NCBI GenBank assembly: GCA_947498355.1
Contig: CANMKA010000011.1
Location: 37,786-101,785 of the forward strand
Direction of reading: 5' to 3'
Origin: an uncultured Paraglaciecola sp.
GTDB taxonomy: Bacteria; Pseudomonadota; Gammaproteobacteria; Enterobacterales; Alteromonadaceae
DNA length: 64,000 nucleotides
Below the pieces are notes generated by a model. That model saw only the letters and a program-made list of their open reading frames with translations, made no database searches and was not told where the DNA came from. Positions 18,151-26,624 of the stretch are shown piece by piece (position 1 is the stretch's first letter; the number at the start of each line of letters is the position of its first letter). Made by a program: the position numbers and the translations under genes.

Positions 18151-19005
18151 TTACACGGGCTGAGAAACGGGATACGTGTATCGGCTGAGTTTTTCGCTTT
18201 GCTTCCATAACCATTCGATAATAGCAGGATCTTTTGCAAGTTGGCTGGTGTTCTTTAAGTTGATGTCTTTGTAATAGCCGCCATTCTTGATTTGATTGGC
18301 TTTATTCGACAAATAAATTCCGGTTTCGGCCCCTTTAGCTGGGGAGCGCGCAATTAGGCGTTTAAATAATGGGTACACAAAGACTAAGGATTTTGGAAAG
18401 CCTTGACGCAGCATAGGGGTGTCGACAATACCGGGATCAAAACACGCGGCCTCAATATGCGTATTGGCCAACACTTTAGTGAGCTTTTGCGTAAATAATA
18501 CTGAGTAAAGTTTGCTGTTGCAGTAGGCTTGTTCGGCATTAAAACGTAGGCGAAGCTGAATGTCTTGCGTGTCTATGTTGGCATCTTTATGCCTAAAAGA
18601 GGCAGTATTAATGATACGCGGTTGCATGGCGAGTTCTAGCAGTGGCAATAATAAGCCTGTTAGCAAATAGGGGGCGAGATGATTAACGGCTAGGGTACTC
18701 TCGATGTTATCAATTGATTCAGACAAAGGTTGGTCAGACCATAGCCCAGCATTATTTACTAGGGTATCTATGGTATCGGTAAGTTGCTTAATGTGATCTA
18801 CGGCTGCGCGAATGGCGTCAAATGAACGTAAATCACACTCGATTATATGAGCCTTGTTATTTAACGGCTGTTCGGCGATGAGGTCTGTGTATTTTTGCTT
18901 ATTTCTAACCAATAAAAAAAATGTCACCTCGGGGTTTGCATCTAGGCCATACAGCCAGTCGATACCGAATCCAGAGGTGACGCCTGTCATGACAATATTT
19001 TCCAT
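18151..19005 (-). CDS. Short-chain dehydrogenase/reductase
   Basis: NAD(P)-dependent Rossmann oxidoreductase. The cofactor motif TGVTSGFG lies at the N-terminus, followed by the structural NNAG motif, the serine in NTASF and the YCNSK catalytic Tyr-Lys pair. The best start is ATG 19005, which puts the first beta strand (ENIVMTGVTSG) at the beginning; the frame extends upstream to 19071. It is most like the protochlorophyllide-reductase/retinol-dehydrogenase-like SDRs, but the substrate cannot be named. Monocistronic by spacing. Confidence 0.85.
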   Translation of the reverse strand: MENIVMTGVTSGFGIDWLYGLDANPEVTFFLLVRNKQKYTDLIAEQPLNNKAHIIECDLRSFDAIRAAVDHIKQLTDTIDTLVNNAGLWSDQPLSESIDNIESTLAVNHLAPYLLTGLLLPLLELAMQPRIINTASFRHKDANIDTQDIQLRLRFNAEQAYCNSKLYSVLFTQKLTKVLANTHIEAACFDPGIVDTPMLRQGFPKSLVFVYPLFKRLIARSPAKGAETGIYLSNKANQIKNGGYYKDINLKNTSQLAKDPAIIEWLWKQSEKLSRYTYPVSQPV

Positions 19006-19461
19006 AATCTTCAATCCGTTGTTGTAGGTGCAGTCAAACCTTGGGTCTTTCCATAGCCTTAATTTATCCATAATTCAGGTAAATTTAGCTCCACCAGTAA
19101 ATAAACCAGCTTATGGTTTTTTGACATAAAGGCTAGTTAAATGTGCTATGTAAATAAAGTGTTAACATTGAGTTATCTTACCTGCTTACTATATTTGGTA
19201 AACAAATTGTGCGATTGCGTAACCCTTCTAAAGATGAAGATGAGTTGGGCTGTTGTCAATCCTCAATTTTGAGCTAAATACCTGATTTAACGCAGTGGCT
19301 GTGAGTTGTTGTTAGATTCAAAGGAGTGAATAAGTACCGTTTGTCGAGAAGGTACAGCGCAATAATTGTTACACCCTTAGCGTTTTGCTGAACGGGTTAA
19401 CTAGCGTGTATCTGCGCAGTAAATACTGCGTACTCAATAGTAACGACAATAGGTATTAATA
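19006..19461. other. Divergent intergenic region, no gene seen
   Basis: About 455 bp between the SDR (minus) and the beta-helix gene (plus). It must carry both promoters. It is AT-rich with no composite repeat and no convincing RNA gene. The region just before 19462 has GTTAACTAGCG near 19397, but no operator could be defined. Confidence 0.5.
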
Positions 19462-21627
19462 ATGATTTTATGTAAACACAAGTCGGCTATGTCTATCATG
19501 GCAATACTCGGGTTAAGCACTAGTTTGGGTGGGCATGCAGCGTTACCCGATTGGTCTAACGCTGGGTATTTGCAAGGTAGCGGATTGCCCACTAGCAGCG
19601 ATTATACCAGTAACCCAACCTGCCGCATTACCTCTCAAGAAATGGAAAATACATACGGTGTCATAGGTAACGACAATCAAGACGATACCGCAGGCATTCA
19701 GGCCGCCATCGACTTTGTTAAAAGCAACTGTCAGGGCAGTTACACTAATTTGTCTACCCTTAGTTTGCCTTCTGGCGAAATCAATATTTCGAAACAAATT
19801 GGCGTAGACGCTAACTTTCTGATTATTCAGGGCCAAGGTAACGATCCTTCTAGCAGTTCTTCAACTCAAGTTGTATTTGCGCCAGACGTCGATACCCGCT
19901 ACGACAATATTTCGGATTTTGATTTAAATAACATGCTAGGTGAGGGCTCTGCGAAAGGCGGTTGGATCTGGCCAGGAAGAGGGGCGTTTAGAGTTCAGTC
20001 TCGGGCGGTGCATAGTTCTTATCAAACCAGTCATGCCAATGCTCCAGCAAATCGTCGAGATTTTTACGAGGGTTCGGTTAACTTTCATTGGAAAAATGAA
20101 GACATAACCGCCAATGCAAACGCAGGCGATACTGTTATTACGCTTAAAAATGTAAACGATTACAGTGTGGGCGGGTACGTTTGGGTTGGGTCAGCAAACA
20201 CAGACAATTTTTACCAAGAGCAAGGGGTTTTAGAGACCAATCGTATTAACTCCCACATGCGTCAGCAAATTCATCAAATTGTTGCAGTGAATGGCTCAAC
20301 TAAACAAGTCACCTTAGACAAGCCCTTAGAGTTTCCGATTTACACTACCAATACCGGCGATGGCTCAGTGGCAATAAAAGGCTCAACTTACAAGAGCCGA
20401 GCGGCTAATTTGCAGGTTATTGAGGGGGTAGGTTTCGAGAATTTCTACCTCACACAAGTTGCGCCTGCTGGCTTTACCGCCCAAGACGCTAAAAACAATT
20501 ACAACAATATTGATCATCATGGGGCTATGCATGGCTTAGTGTTTAAGTGGGTGGTAAATAGCTACGTAAAAGGTGTGCGTACCTACATGGTAGGCTCCCA
20601 TCCAATTGTCACCGAAATGGCAAAAAACCTACAGTTTGAGGATAACCAGTTAGAAGGATCTTGGAATAAAGGCAAAGGCGGTAACGGCTACTTTCGTAAC
20701 AGTAAACTATGGGACAGTGTAATTAAAAACAATGTGACCCGAGATGTTCGGCATATTACCTTGCAATGGTCGGCGTCTGGTAATGTCGTGACGGGCAACG
20801 ATACCGACGCAGATTTGAATTTGCACGGTGGTTGGGAGCGGTTTAATTTAATCGAAAACAATACGGTTAACGTGCCATATGCTCATCGCGATTGTAACCC
20901 CAATTGTGCGCCAGGTTCCGAAACTTGGTATCCCATCTGGTATGCACCTGGCGAGCATGCTGGGCGTTGGTCGGGCTCGTCTGGGCCGCGTAATGTATTT
21001 TATCGTAATACTTTAACCAAGCAATTAACTCAAGGCGGTCCATTTGTCGACTTCGGACCATATGGGACTCAGCCCGACCGTTTATTTCAGTTTGCTTGGG
21101 ATACTCTGACCGCCCAAGGTACCCAGTGGCGACATCTGCAAGAAAATGGCGCAAATATTCCGTTTTGGACGGGACGAGAAACCTTGGACTATACCCAAAA
21201 TAACCGAGGGATTAACGCTAATTGCACAGCTACTGCTGCATCTTTAGTGGGCGCAACTATTACCTGTAACGGTGAAGTGGATACAGGAAATGATGACGAT
21301 CCTATAGACGATGATGATGTAGTTGATGATGAAGAAATTGACGATGATGTTGTCGATGAATGTGTTGCTTACACTGGCGGTAGACAAGATTTAAACCTTA
21401 ACGCAGCGCGTTGTGTGTCTATTCCTCAAGGATTAGCAGGCAATCGTGTACAGGTTTGGAATAACAAACCCGGCACGGGTTGCGGCTTTAAAGGTGATAT
21501 ATCTGGTAGCGACAGCGGCACCTTTAGTTTAACGGCGACTTATACCTCTGCCAGTGGCTTAGTTGGTGAGCGCTTAGTTTTTGCCGAGGGTAATAGCTGC
21601 ACCAAAATACGCGTACGCGTGTATTAG
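19462..21627 (+). CDS. Secreted right-handed beta-helix protein, pectate-lyase-superfamily-like, with acidic linker and C-terminal domain
   Basis: A signal peptide (MILCKHKSAMSIMAILGLST, cleavage probably after GGHA) directs export. NDNQDDTAGIQAAIDFVK is the entry motif of pectate-lyase/GH55-like beta-helix proteins, and the next ~480 residues are rich in N/G turns (VIKNNVTRDVRHITLQ, NVVTGNDT), fitting a right-handed beta-helix that binds a polysaccharide. From about residue 609 to 633 there is an Asp/Glu-rich linker, then a ~90-residue C-terminal domain with several cysteines and repeated GLAGNRVQVW / GLVGERLVF. That domain was not recognised. The substrate is unknown; lyase or hydrolase activity is inferred only from fold. 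Confidence 0.7.
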   Translation: MILCKHKSAMSIMAILGLSTSLGGHAALPDWSNAGYLQGSGLPTSSDYTSNPTCRITSQEMENTYGVIGNDNQDDTAGIQAAIDFVKSNCQGSYTNLSTLSLPSGEINISKQIGVDANFLIIQGQGNDPSSSSSTQVVFAPDVDTRYDNISDFDLNNMLGEGSAKGGWIWPGRGAFRVQSRAVHSSYQTSHANAPANRRDFYEGSVNFHWKNEDITANANAGDTVITLKNVNDYSVGGYVWVGSANTDNFYQEQGVLETNRINSHMRQQIHQIVAVNGSTKQVTLDKPLEFPIYTTNTGDGSVAIKGSTYKSRAANLQVIEGVGFENFYLTQVAPAGFTAQDAKNNYNNIDHHGAMHGLVFKWVVNSYVKGVRTYMVGSHPIVTEMAKNLQFEDNQLEGSWNKGKGGNGYFRNSKLWDSVIKNNVTRDVRHITLQWSASGNVVTGNDTDADLNLHGGWERFNLIENNTVNVPYAHRDCNPNCAPGSETWYPIWYAPGEHAGRWSGSSGPRNVFYRNTLTKQLTQGGPFVDFGPYGTQPDRLFQFAWDTLTAQGTQWRHLQENGANIPFWTGRETLDYTQNNRGINANCTATAASLVGATITCNGEVDTGNDDDPIDDDDVVDDEEIDDDVVDECVAYTGGRQDLNLNAARCVSIPQGLAGNRVQVWNNKPGTGCGFKGDISGSDSGTFSLTATYTSASGLVGERLVFAEGNSCTKIRVRVY

Positions 21628-21630
21628 TCT

Positions 21631-21681
21631 AAACAGGACTTAACCCTGTTTACACCCCCTCCCGAAAGCCAGGGGAGGGGA
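21631..21681 (+). terminator. Two tandem hairpins after the beta-helix gene
   Basis: AAACAGG at 21631-21637 pairs with CCTGTTT at 21645-21651. About 4 bp further on, CCCCTCCC pairs with GGGGAGGGG (to about 21681). There is no T-tract, so these may be attenuators or RNA-stabilising 3' hairpins rather than classical terminators. Confidence 0.45.
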
Positions 21682-21689
21682 CTTACTTC

Positions 21690-22335
21690 TCGGCTGTTGA
21701 TGCCGCTGCTTTTACTGCTTTTCTCTGTGCTCTCCGTGTCCTCTGTGGTTCAAAGCTTTTGCTCTTAGTCTTTAACTTGCCTCTATTTACTAGCTACTAT
21801 TCACTGCTTTAAGCCATTGGATTCCAGATCAAAAGACTTCTGGAATGACGGGCGGAAGGAGCTGTTGGCTTTTCCTCAGTGCTCTCTGTGTCCTCTGTGG
21901 TTCAAAGCTTTTGCTTTTTCTCTTGGTCTTTTCTGCTTTTATCTAGCCCCTATCTACTATCCACTGCTTTAAGCCATTGGATTCCAGCTAAAAAACTGCT
22001 GGAATGACGGATGCGGTCGGGGTTTCAGTTCTTCTCGCTTTTACTAGCTACTATTTACTTTCTGCTGCTCTTTGCTTTTCCTCTGTGCTCTCTGTGTCCT
22101 CTGTGGTTCAAAGCTTTTGCTTTTTCTCTTGGTCTTTTCTGCCTTTATCTAGCCCCTATCTACTATCCACTGCTTTAAGCCATTGGATTCCAGCTAAAAA
22201 ACTGCTGGAATGACGGATGGGGTCGGGGTTTCAGTTCTTCTCGCTTTTACTAGCTACTATTTACTTTCTACTGCTCTTTGCTTTTCCTCTGTGCTCTCTG
22301 TGTCCTCTGTGGTTCAACGTCTTTTTGCTTTTGCC
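21690..22335. repeat. Composite intergenic repeat block 4
   Basis: Near-tandem units in the reverse orientation relative to block 1. Hairpins are at 21821-21846 (ATTCCAGA/TCTGGAAT), 21981-22005 and 22187-22211. The last two have ATTCCAGC/GCTGGAAT, a paired change in both arms. TCCTCTGTGGTTCAAAG elements occur near 21738, 21891, 22098 and 22303. The segment around 22013-22083 is close to the reverse complement of about 1222-1292 in block 1. No gene seen. Confidence 0.9.
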
Positions 22336-22410
22336 CTTGCCTGATTTATTCTGCCTTTCTCTGTGTCTATGGTAATCTAGCCTAAGTTTAGTTAACGAGT
22401 TGATTTTCTT

Positions 22411-22899
22411 ATGCTCAAGTATTTTGAAAACTTAGCTAAAGCACTTTTGGGCCAAGGTTATAGCGAGTTAAGTTCTGGTGAAAAAAAGGTCATCGAAAGC
22501 ATTGCAGAATGCACGTCGGTTTCTGAAAATGTAAACGAAACTTTTCAAGACAACCTGACGTTTGGACAAAGGGCGGCTGATAAGATTGCTGCATTTGGCG
22601 GTTCTTGGAGCTTTATCGGCTTGTTTTCGGCTTTTATCCTAGGTTGGATACTGATAAACACTGTGTGGTTGTTGTCTGATGAACCCTTTGACCCTTATCC
22701 GTTTATCTTACTTAATTTAGGTTTGTCGAGTTTAGCGGCGTTTCAGGCTCCCATCATAATGATGTCGCAAAATCGCCAAGTCGCCAAAGATAGGCTCGAG
22801 CAAAAGGCGACCTACGAGATTAACCTAAAACTTGAGTTAGAGTTAATGCGCGTGCACGAAAAATTAGACGAACTTAAAAATGAAGTGAGCCGCTCATGA
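22411..22899 (+). CDS. DUF1003 membrane protein
   Basis: The family core is plain: FGQRAADKIAAFGGSWSFI, two transmembrane helices, then DPYPFILLNLGLSSLAAFQAP and the MMSQNRQVAKDRLEQKATYE motif, ending in a coiled-coil-like LELELMRVHEKLDEL. The function is unknown for the family. Length 162 is typical. It is the first gene of a compact four-gene cluster, overlapping the next gene by 4 bp (ATGA). Confidence 0.9.
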   Translation: MLKYFENLAKALLGQGYSELSSGEKKVIESIAECTSVSENVNETFQDNLTFGQRAADKIAAFGGSWSFIGLFSAFILGWILINTVWLLSDEPFDPYPFILLNLGLSSLAAFQAPIIMMSQNRQVAKDRLEQKATYEINLKLELELMRVHEKLDELKNEVSRS

Positions 22900-23438
22900 C
22901 CGCGATTATCCTTCTGATTGGGCTGGTTGTTGTCAGTTTAATAATGCGTTTTGTTAACAGTGCCATCAAACGTGTGGGTAAAGCCAGAGACGTCAACGTG
23001 TTTCGGATCCGCTATATCTGTAAAACCGTGAATATGGCTATTGGGTTGTTTGGCGTGATTGCGGTTATTCCATTTTTGGGCGTTGAATATTCGCAAGTGT
23101 CTATTTTCTTGTCGTCTGTGTTTGCGGTAATTGGCGTGGCTTTGTTTGCTCAATGGTCGATTTTGAGTAATATCACCGCCAGTTTGGTGATTTTCTTCGG
23201 CTTTCCGTACCGAGTTGGCGATCATATTCGGGTGCTGGATAAAGATGACGACATAAGTGGAATCGTAGAAGATATTGCGTTGTTTCATGTATTGATCCGT
23301 CGCGATGAAGAATTGATCACTTACCCAAATAGTCTAATTTTGCAAAAAGGTGTGGTGAAAAATCCCAAGAGTAAGGCTGTCACGTTTGAACAAAGCGCTG
23401 AACAAACTAAGCAAACTATGCCCGTGAACGACATCTAA
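22896..23438 (+). CDS. Short MscS-like mechanosensitive channel domain protein
   Basis: 180 residues. The N-terminal helices lead into a pore-like helix (FLSSVFAVIGVALFAQWSILSNI) and the MscS beta-domain signature FFGFPYRVGDHIRV, then ITYPNSLILQKGVVKNP. It lacks the C-terminal alpha/beta vestibule of full-length MscS (~286 residues), so it is a minimal channel or channel-like protein. It may be gated by tension or regulated by its DUF1003 neighbour, whose stop it overlaps. Confidence 0.85.
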   Translation: MTAIILLIGLVVVSLIMRFVNSAIKRVGKARDVNVFRIRYICKTVNMAIGLFGVIAVIPFLGVEYSQVSIFLSSVFAVIGVALFAQWSILSNITASLVIFFGFPYRVGDHIRVLDKDDDISGIVEDIALFHVLIRRDEELITYPNSLILQKGVVKNPKSKAVTFEQSAEQTKQTMPVNDI

Positions 23439-23484
23439 TTAATCACGGCCTGTGCCCAATGGCCTTTACCATGAGTCACTCCCT

Positions 23485-23988
23485 ATGACATTTTCAAGTA
23501 CCAGCAGTGAATTTAGCTACAGCCACAGCTATTTATTAGATAAAAGCCATTTTAGTGAAACCTTTGATGAGTCTACTTCGTCTATCCGCACCCTAAAAGA
23601 TTACAGCAAAGGGCTGATCTTTTTTGGGTTAGGTGCCATTTTGTTGGTCGTGACCGAGGTGTCGGCTTATGCCTCTTGGTTTATCATTGGCTTAGGCGTA
23701 GTCGAAGGATTAAGCGTACGCTTTGCTAAACCTTGGTGGCTAGCAAGACAAATGCTAAGTAAGGCTGCCAACACCGAATTGACTTTGCACATAGATGATC
23801 TTGGCATACGTACCGATTCATTTTACGTAAAAAGTGAGATGCAGTGGACGGAGATGCTCAAGATTGAAAAAACCCAGCAAGGCTGGCTGCTGTATAGTAA
23901 AACCCAGCGTTCGTATTTGTCTGGGCGCTGTTTGTCTGAAGAAGCCGAGCAATATATTCAAGCCAAGGCGTCAATTGTAAACTGTTAG
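23485..23988 (+). CDS. YcxB-like C-terminal domain membrane protein
   Basis: Two predicted hydrophobic helices (GLIFFGLGAILLVVTEV, ASWFIIGLGVVEGLS) followed by the YcxB-like domain: ELTLHIDDLGIRTDSF, MQWTEMLKIEKTQQGWLLY. ATG 23485 is preferred; an upstream GTG at 23452 would add 11 residues. Neither has a good ribosome site. It sits between the MscS-like gene and the phospholipase gene. Function unknown. Confidence 0.65.
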   Translation: MTFSSTSSEFSYSHSYLLDKSHFSETFDESTSSIRTLKDYSKGLIFFGLGAILLVVTEVSAYASWFIIGLGVVEGLSVRFAKPWWLARQMLSKAANTELTLHIDDLGIRTDSFYVKSEMQWTEMLKIEKTQQGWLLYSKTQRSYLSGRCLSEEAEQYIQAKASIVNC

Positions 23989-24013
23989 GACCGATTTGGT
24001 TGGATGCGAGAAA

Positions 24014-25030
24014 ATGAAAGAGACAAAGTTACCACTGCCTAAAGCGACACTCGTCACGGGTTTGCTTGTATACGGCCTGAGCGCCTATGCTGAAAATTCT
24101 GATGAGGCGGTGTCGAGTCAAGAGCGGTTCAATGCCTGTTTGCTTGCTGCCATTGCTAACGCCGAGCCCGAGCAAACAGTTAAAGGGTTGCGCGCGCAAT
24201 GCCAAACTAGCTCGGTCAACCGAGTCAAAAAGCGACGTACCCTAGAAAAAAGCGCGGCGAATAATCCTTTTGCCATTTTGCCTCATAAACCAAACTTCTT
24301 GTTGCCGGTAACCATTGCGGACGTGCGCAGTGAGCCATACCTAGATCTACCCATTGGTGAAAAGTTTGATAATCTTGAAGCAAAGTTTCAGGTCTCCCTT
24401 AAATACTTGGCTTGGCAAGATGTACTTTTTAAAGACGTAGATGTGCAGTTTGCCTTTACTGCAACCAGTTGGTGGCAATCTTATAACGACGACATTTCTG
24501 CACCATTTCGTGAAACCAATTATGAGCCAGAGGTGATAGTTGACTACAGTCACTCTTGGTCTTTGTTGGGCTTGTCAGTCGAAAACACTTACTTGTCTCT
24601 CAATCATCAATCGAATGGCCAAACTGGTTTATTGTCGCGTAGTTGGAATCGAATTATTTTGGGTTTAGTGTTTGCTCAAACCGATAATGTGACTTGGGGC
24701 CTTAGAACTTGGTATCGTGTTCCTGAAGATGAAAAGCTCGACCCTAGTGCGCCCGAAGGTGACGACAACCCTAACATAGAGCGTTATTTTGGCTATGGAG
24801 AGTTAGGTGGAATTTGGCACTTGTCCGATCAACACAGCCTTGAATTCATGTTGAGAAATAACCTTAGAAGCGACAACAAAGGCGCGCTGCAACTAGGTTA
24901 TTCGTTTCCAATTAACGGTAAATTGCAGGGGTACCTTGAGTACTTTAATGGTTACGGCGAAAGCCTAATTTACTACAACCAGCATACCCAGCGTCTTGGG
25001 CTGGGTTTTAAATTAACCAACTGGTTGTAA
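24014..25030 (+). CDS. pldA: Outer membrane phospholipase A (OMPLA)
   Basis: Calcium-dependent outer-membrane phospholipase. The catalytic signature is clear: NHQSNGQ with H198 and S200, after FRETNYEPEVIVDYSH, and then a beta-barrel with amphipathic strands ending in an aromatic-leucine C-terminus (LTNWL). A signal peptide (LVTGLLVYGLSAYAE) precedes the mature part. ATG 24014 is used; a TTG at 23996 is open but less likely. It ends a four-gene cluster of envelope proteins. The fit to the pldA family is strong, though PldA is usually a separate gene. Confidence 0.92.
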   Translation: MKETKLPLPKATLVTGLLVYGLSAYAENSDEAVSSQERFNACLLAAIANAEPEQTVKGLRAQCQTSSVNRVKKRRTLEKSAANNPFAILPHKPNFLLPVTIADVRSEPYLDLPIGEKFDNLEAKFQVSLKYLAWQDVLFKDVDVQFAFTATSWWQSYNDDISAPFRETNYEPEVIVDYSHSWSLLGLSVENTYLSLNHQSNGQTGLLSRSWNRIILGLVFAQTDNVTWGLRTWYRVPEDEKLDPSAPEGDDNPNIERYFGYGELGGIWHLSDQHSLEFMLRNNLRSDNKGALQLGYSFPINGKLQGYLEYFNGYGESLIYYNQHTQRLGLGFKLTNWL

Positions 25031-25060
25031 ATCCTCTTAAACTTAGGCCCTGCAGAATCG

Positions 25061-26503
25061 TTAGGGTTCTGACTGGCTAAGTGCTTTGTTTTGTTGCAAG
25101 GCATCTAAGGCACGTTGCCTAGAGGCTTTTAAATCGACAATAGGTTTTGGGTAATTTTCACCCAAAACTACTTTTGCTTGATTAAGAATCTCTTGGGGCG
25201 CGTCCCAAGGGGCATGAATGTATTTGTCGGGTAGGTCTGATAGTTCTGGGCAATAGCTGCGAACATAGTCTCCACTTTTATCAAACTTTTCACCTTGGGT
25301 GACCGGATTAAATATTCTGAAGTAGGGTGCAGCGTCCGCACCTGTCCCTGCTACCCATTGCCAGCTTGCACTGTTCGCTGCTAGGTCGGCATCGAGTAAA
25401 CAATCCCAGAACCAACGTTCACCTGAGCGCCAGTCAATCAGCAAATTTTTAACTAAAAACGAGCCAACTAGCATACGTACGCGATTGTGCATAGTGCCGG
25501 TTTGCCACAACTGGCGCATTCCCGCGTCGACCATAGGGATCCCCGTATTGCCTTGTTGCCAAGCTTTGAGTGCTTGGTCGTCTTTACGCCACGGGAAATG
25601 GGAAAACTTAGGGCTAAAGTTCTCTTTTGGAATAGTTGGAAAGTGATATAAAAGGTAATGGGAAAATTCACGCCAGCCTAATTCACTTAAAAAGCAATCT
25701 AGACCCGGATCTTCGGTATTGCCGTTACATGCGTCTATGGCACTGTACCAAACCTGATGAACCGAGATTTCGCCAAAATGTAAATGGGCCCCTAAACCCG
25801 AGGTTGCTTCTAGATCGGGGAAGTCTCGCTTGGCTTTGTATTGGTTAACCTTTTGCGAAACAAACTCGGCGAGTCGGTCAGCCGCACCTTGCTCCCCGGG
25901 TTGCCATTGCTCTGCCATTTGTTGATACCAGTTGATGCTTGGCATCAAGTTAAGAGTGGCTAAACCATGATTTTGTTCGTCTACGTACTGAATACTGAGA
26001 TTATCAGGTTTAGGCGTGGGTATGCGCGGAGCGGGTTTACTTAGGCAGCCTTTTCGATAGTAAGGGGTAAACACTCTATAAGGCGTTTCGTCTTTTTTAA
26101 GCACCTGCCAAGGCTCCCACAACAAGTGGCCATTAAAGCTTTTTACCTCTATGCCTAGATCAATGAGTACTTGCTTGATTTTTGTGTCTCTAGAAATTTG
26201 CCAAGGTTCGTAGCAGCGATTCCACACTACTTGAGTAATCTTGTGTTGTTTAACCCAATCTATGAGTAGCGCAAGAGGATCACCCTTTTGAATATGCAAT
26301 TTCTCCTCTAGAGAGACATTCAATTTTTCTAGAGATTGTTGCAACCACCATTTAGAAGCACTGCCCAATTTAAAATGGTTAGGGCAGGTTTCATCTAATA
26401 TATATACGGGCACAACATTGCCCTTTTCATTGGCGTAACTCAATGCTGGATTGTCACGTAGTCGCAGGTCTTGTCGAAACCAAACTAAGGTAGAGTGTGT
26501 GAT
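25061..26503 (-). CDS. phrB: Deoxyribodipyrimidine photolyase, apparent AUC start
   Basis: Blue-light enzyme that repairs cyclobutane pyrimidine dimers with FAD and an antenna chromophore. The N-terminal alpha/beta domain begins with the conserved LVWFRQDLRLRDNPAL. No ATG, GTG or TTG precedes it in frame before a stop; the first usable codon is ATC (complement of 26501-26503), 7 nt after AGAAGGAA (complement of 26511-26518), an ideal ribosome site. Starting at the internal TTG (26443) would remove this conserved strand. The FAD domain is complete, with WQWVAGTGADAAPYFRIFNP. The start could also be a mutation or a sequencing error. The product would be 480 residues. Confidence 0.9.
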   Translation of the reverse strand: MTHSTLVWFRQDLRLRDNPALSYANEKGNVVPVYILDETCPNHFKLGSASKWWLQQSLEKLNVSLEEKLHIQKGDPLALLIDWVKQHKITQVVWNRCYEPWQISRDTKIKQVLIDLGIEVKSFNGHLLWEPWQVLKKDETPYRVFTPYYRKGCLSKPAPRIPTPKPDNLSIQYVDEQNHGLATLNLMPSINWYQQMAEQWQPGEQGAADRLAEFVSQKVNQYKAKRDFPDLEATSGLGAHLHFGEISVHQVWYSAIDACNGNTEDPGLDCFLSELGWREFSHYLLYHFPTIPKENFSPKFSHFPWRKDDQALKAWQQGNTGIPMVDAGMRQLWQTGTMHNRVRMLVGSFLVKNLLIDWRSGERWFWDCLLDADLAANSASWQWVAGTGADAAPYFRIFNPVTQGEKFDKSGDYVRSYCPELSDLPDKYIHAPWDAPQEILNQAKVVLGENYPKPIVDLKASRQRALDALQQNKALSQSEP

Positions 26504-26624
26504 AGTTTGTTTCCTTCTGTTTTAGGGAGCAAAATGTCAAAATACGTGAGTTACGTATAATCGATCAGTTATCTGTTATCAAAAGGTCCAGTAATAGCCC
26601 ATTCATAGGAAGTATATTTACCTG

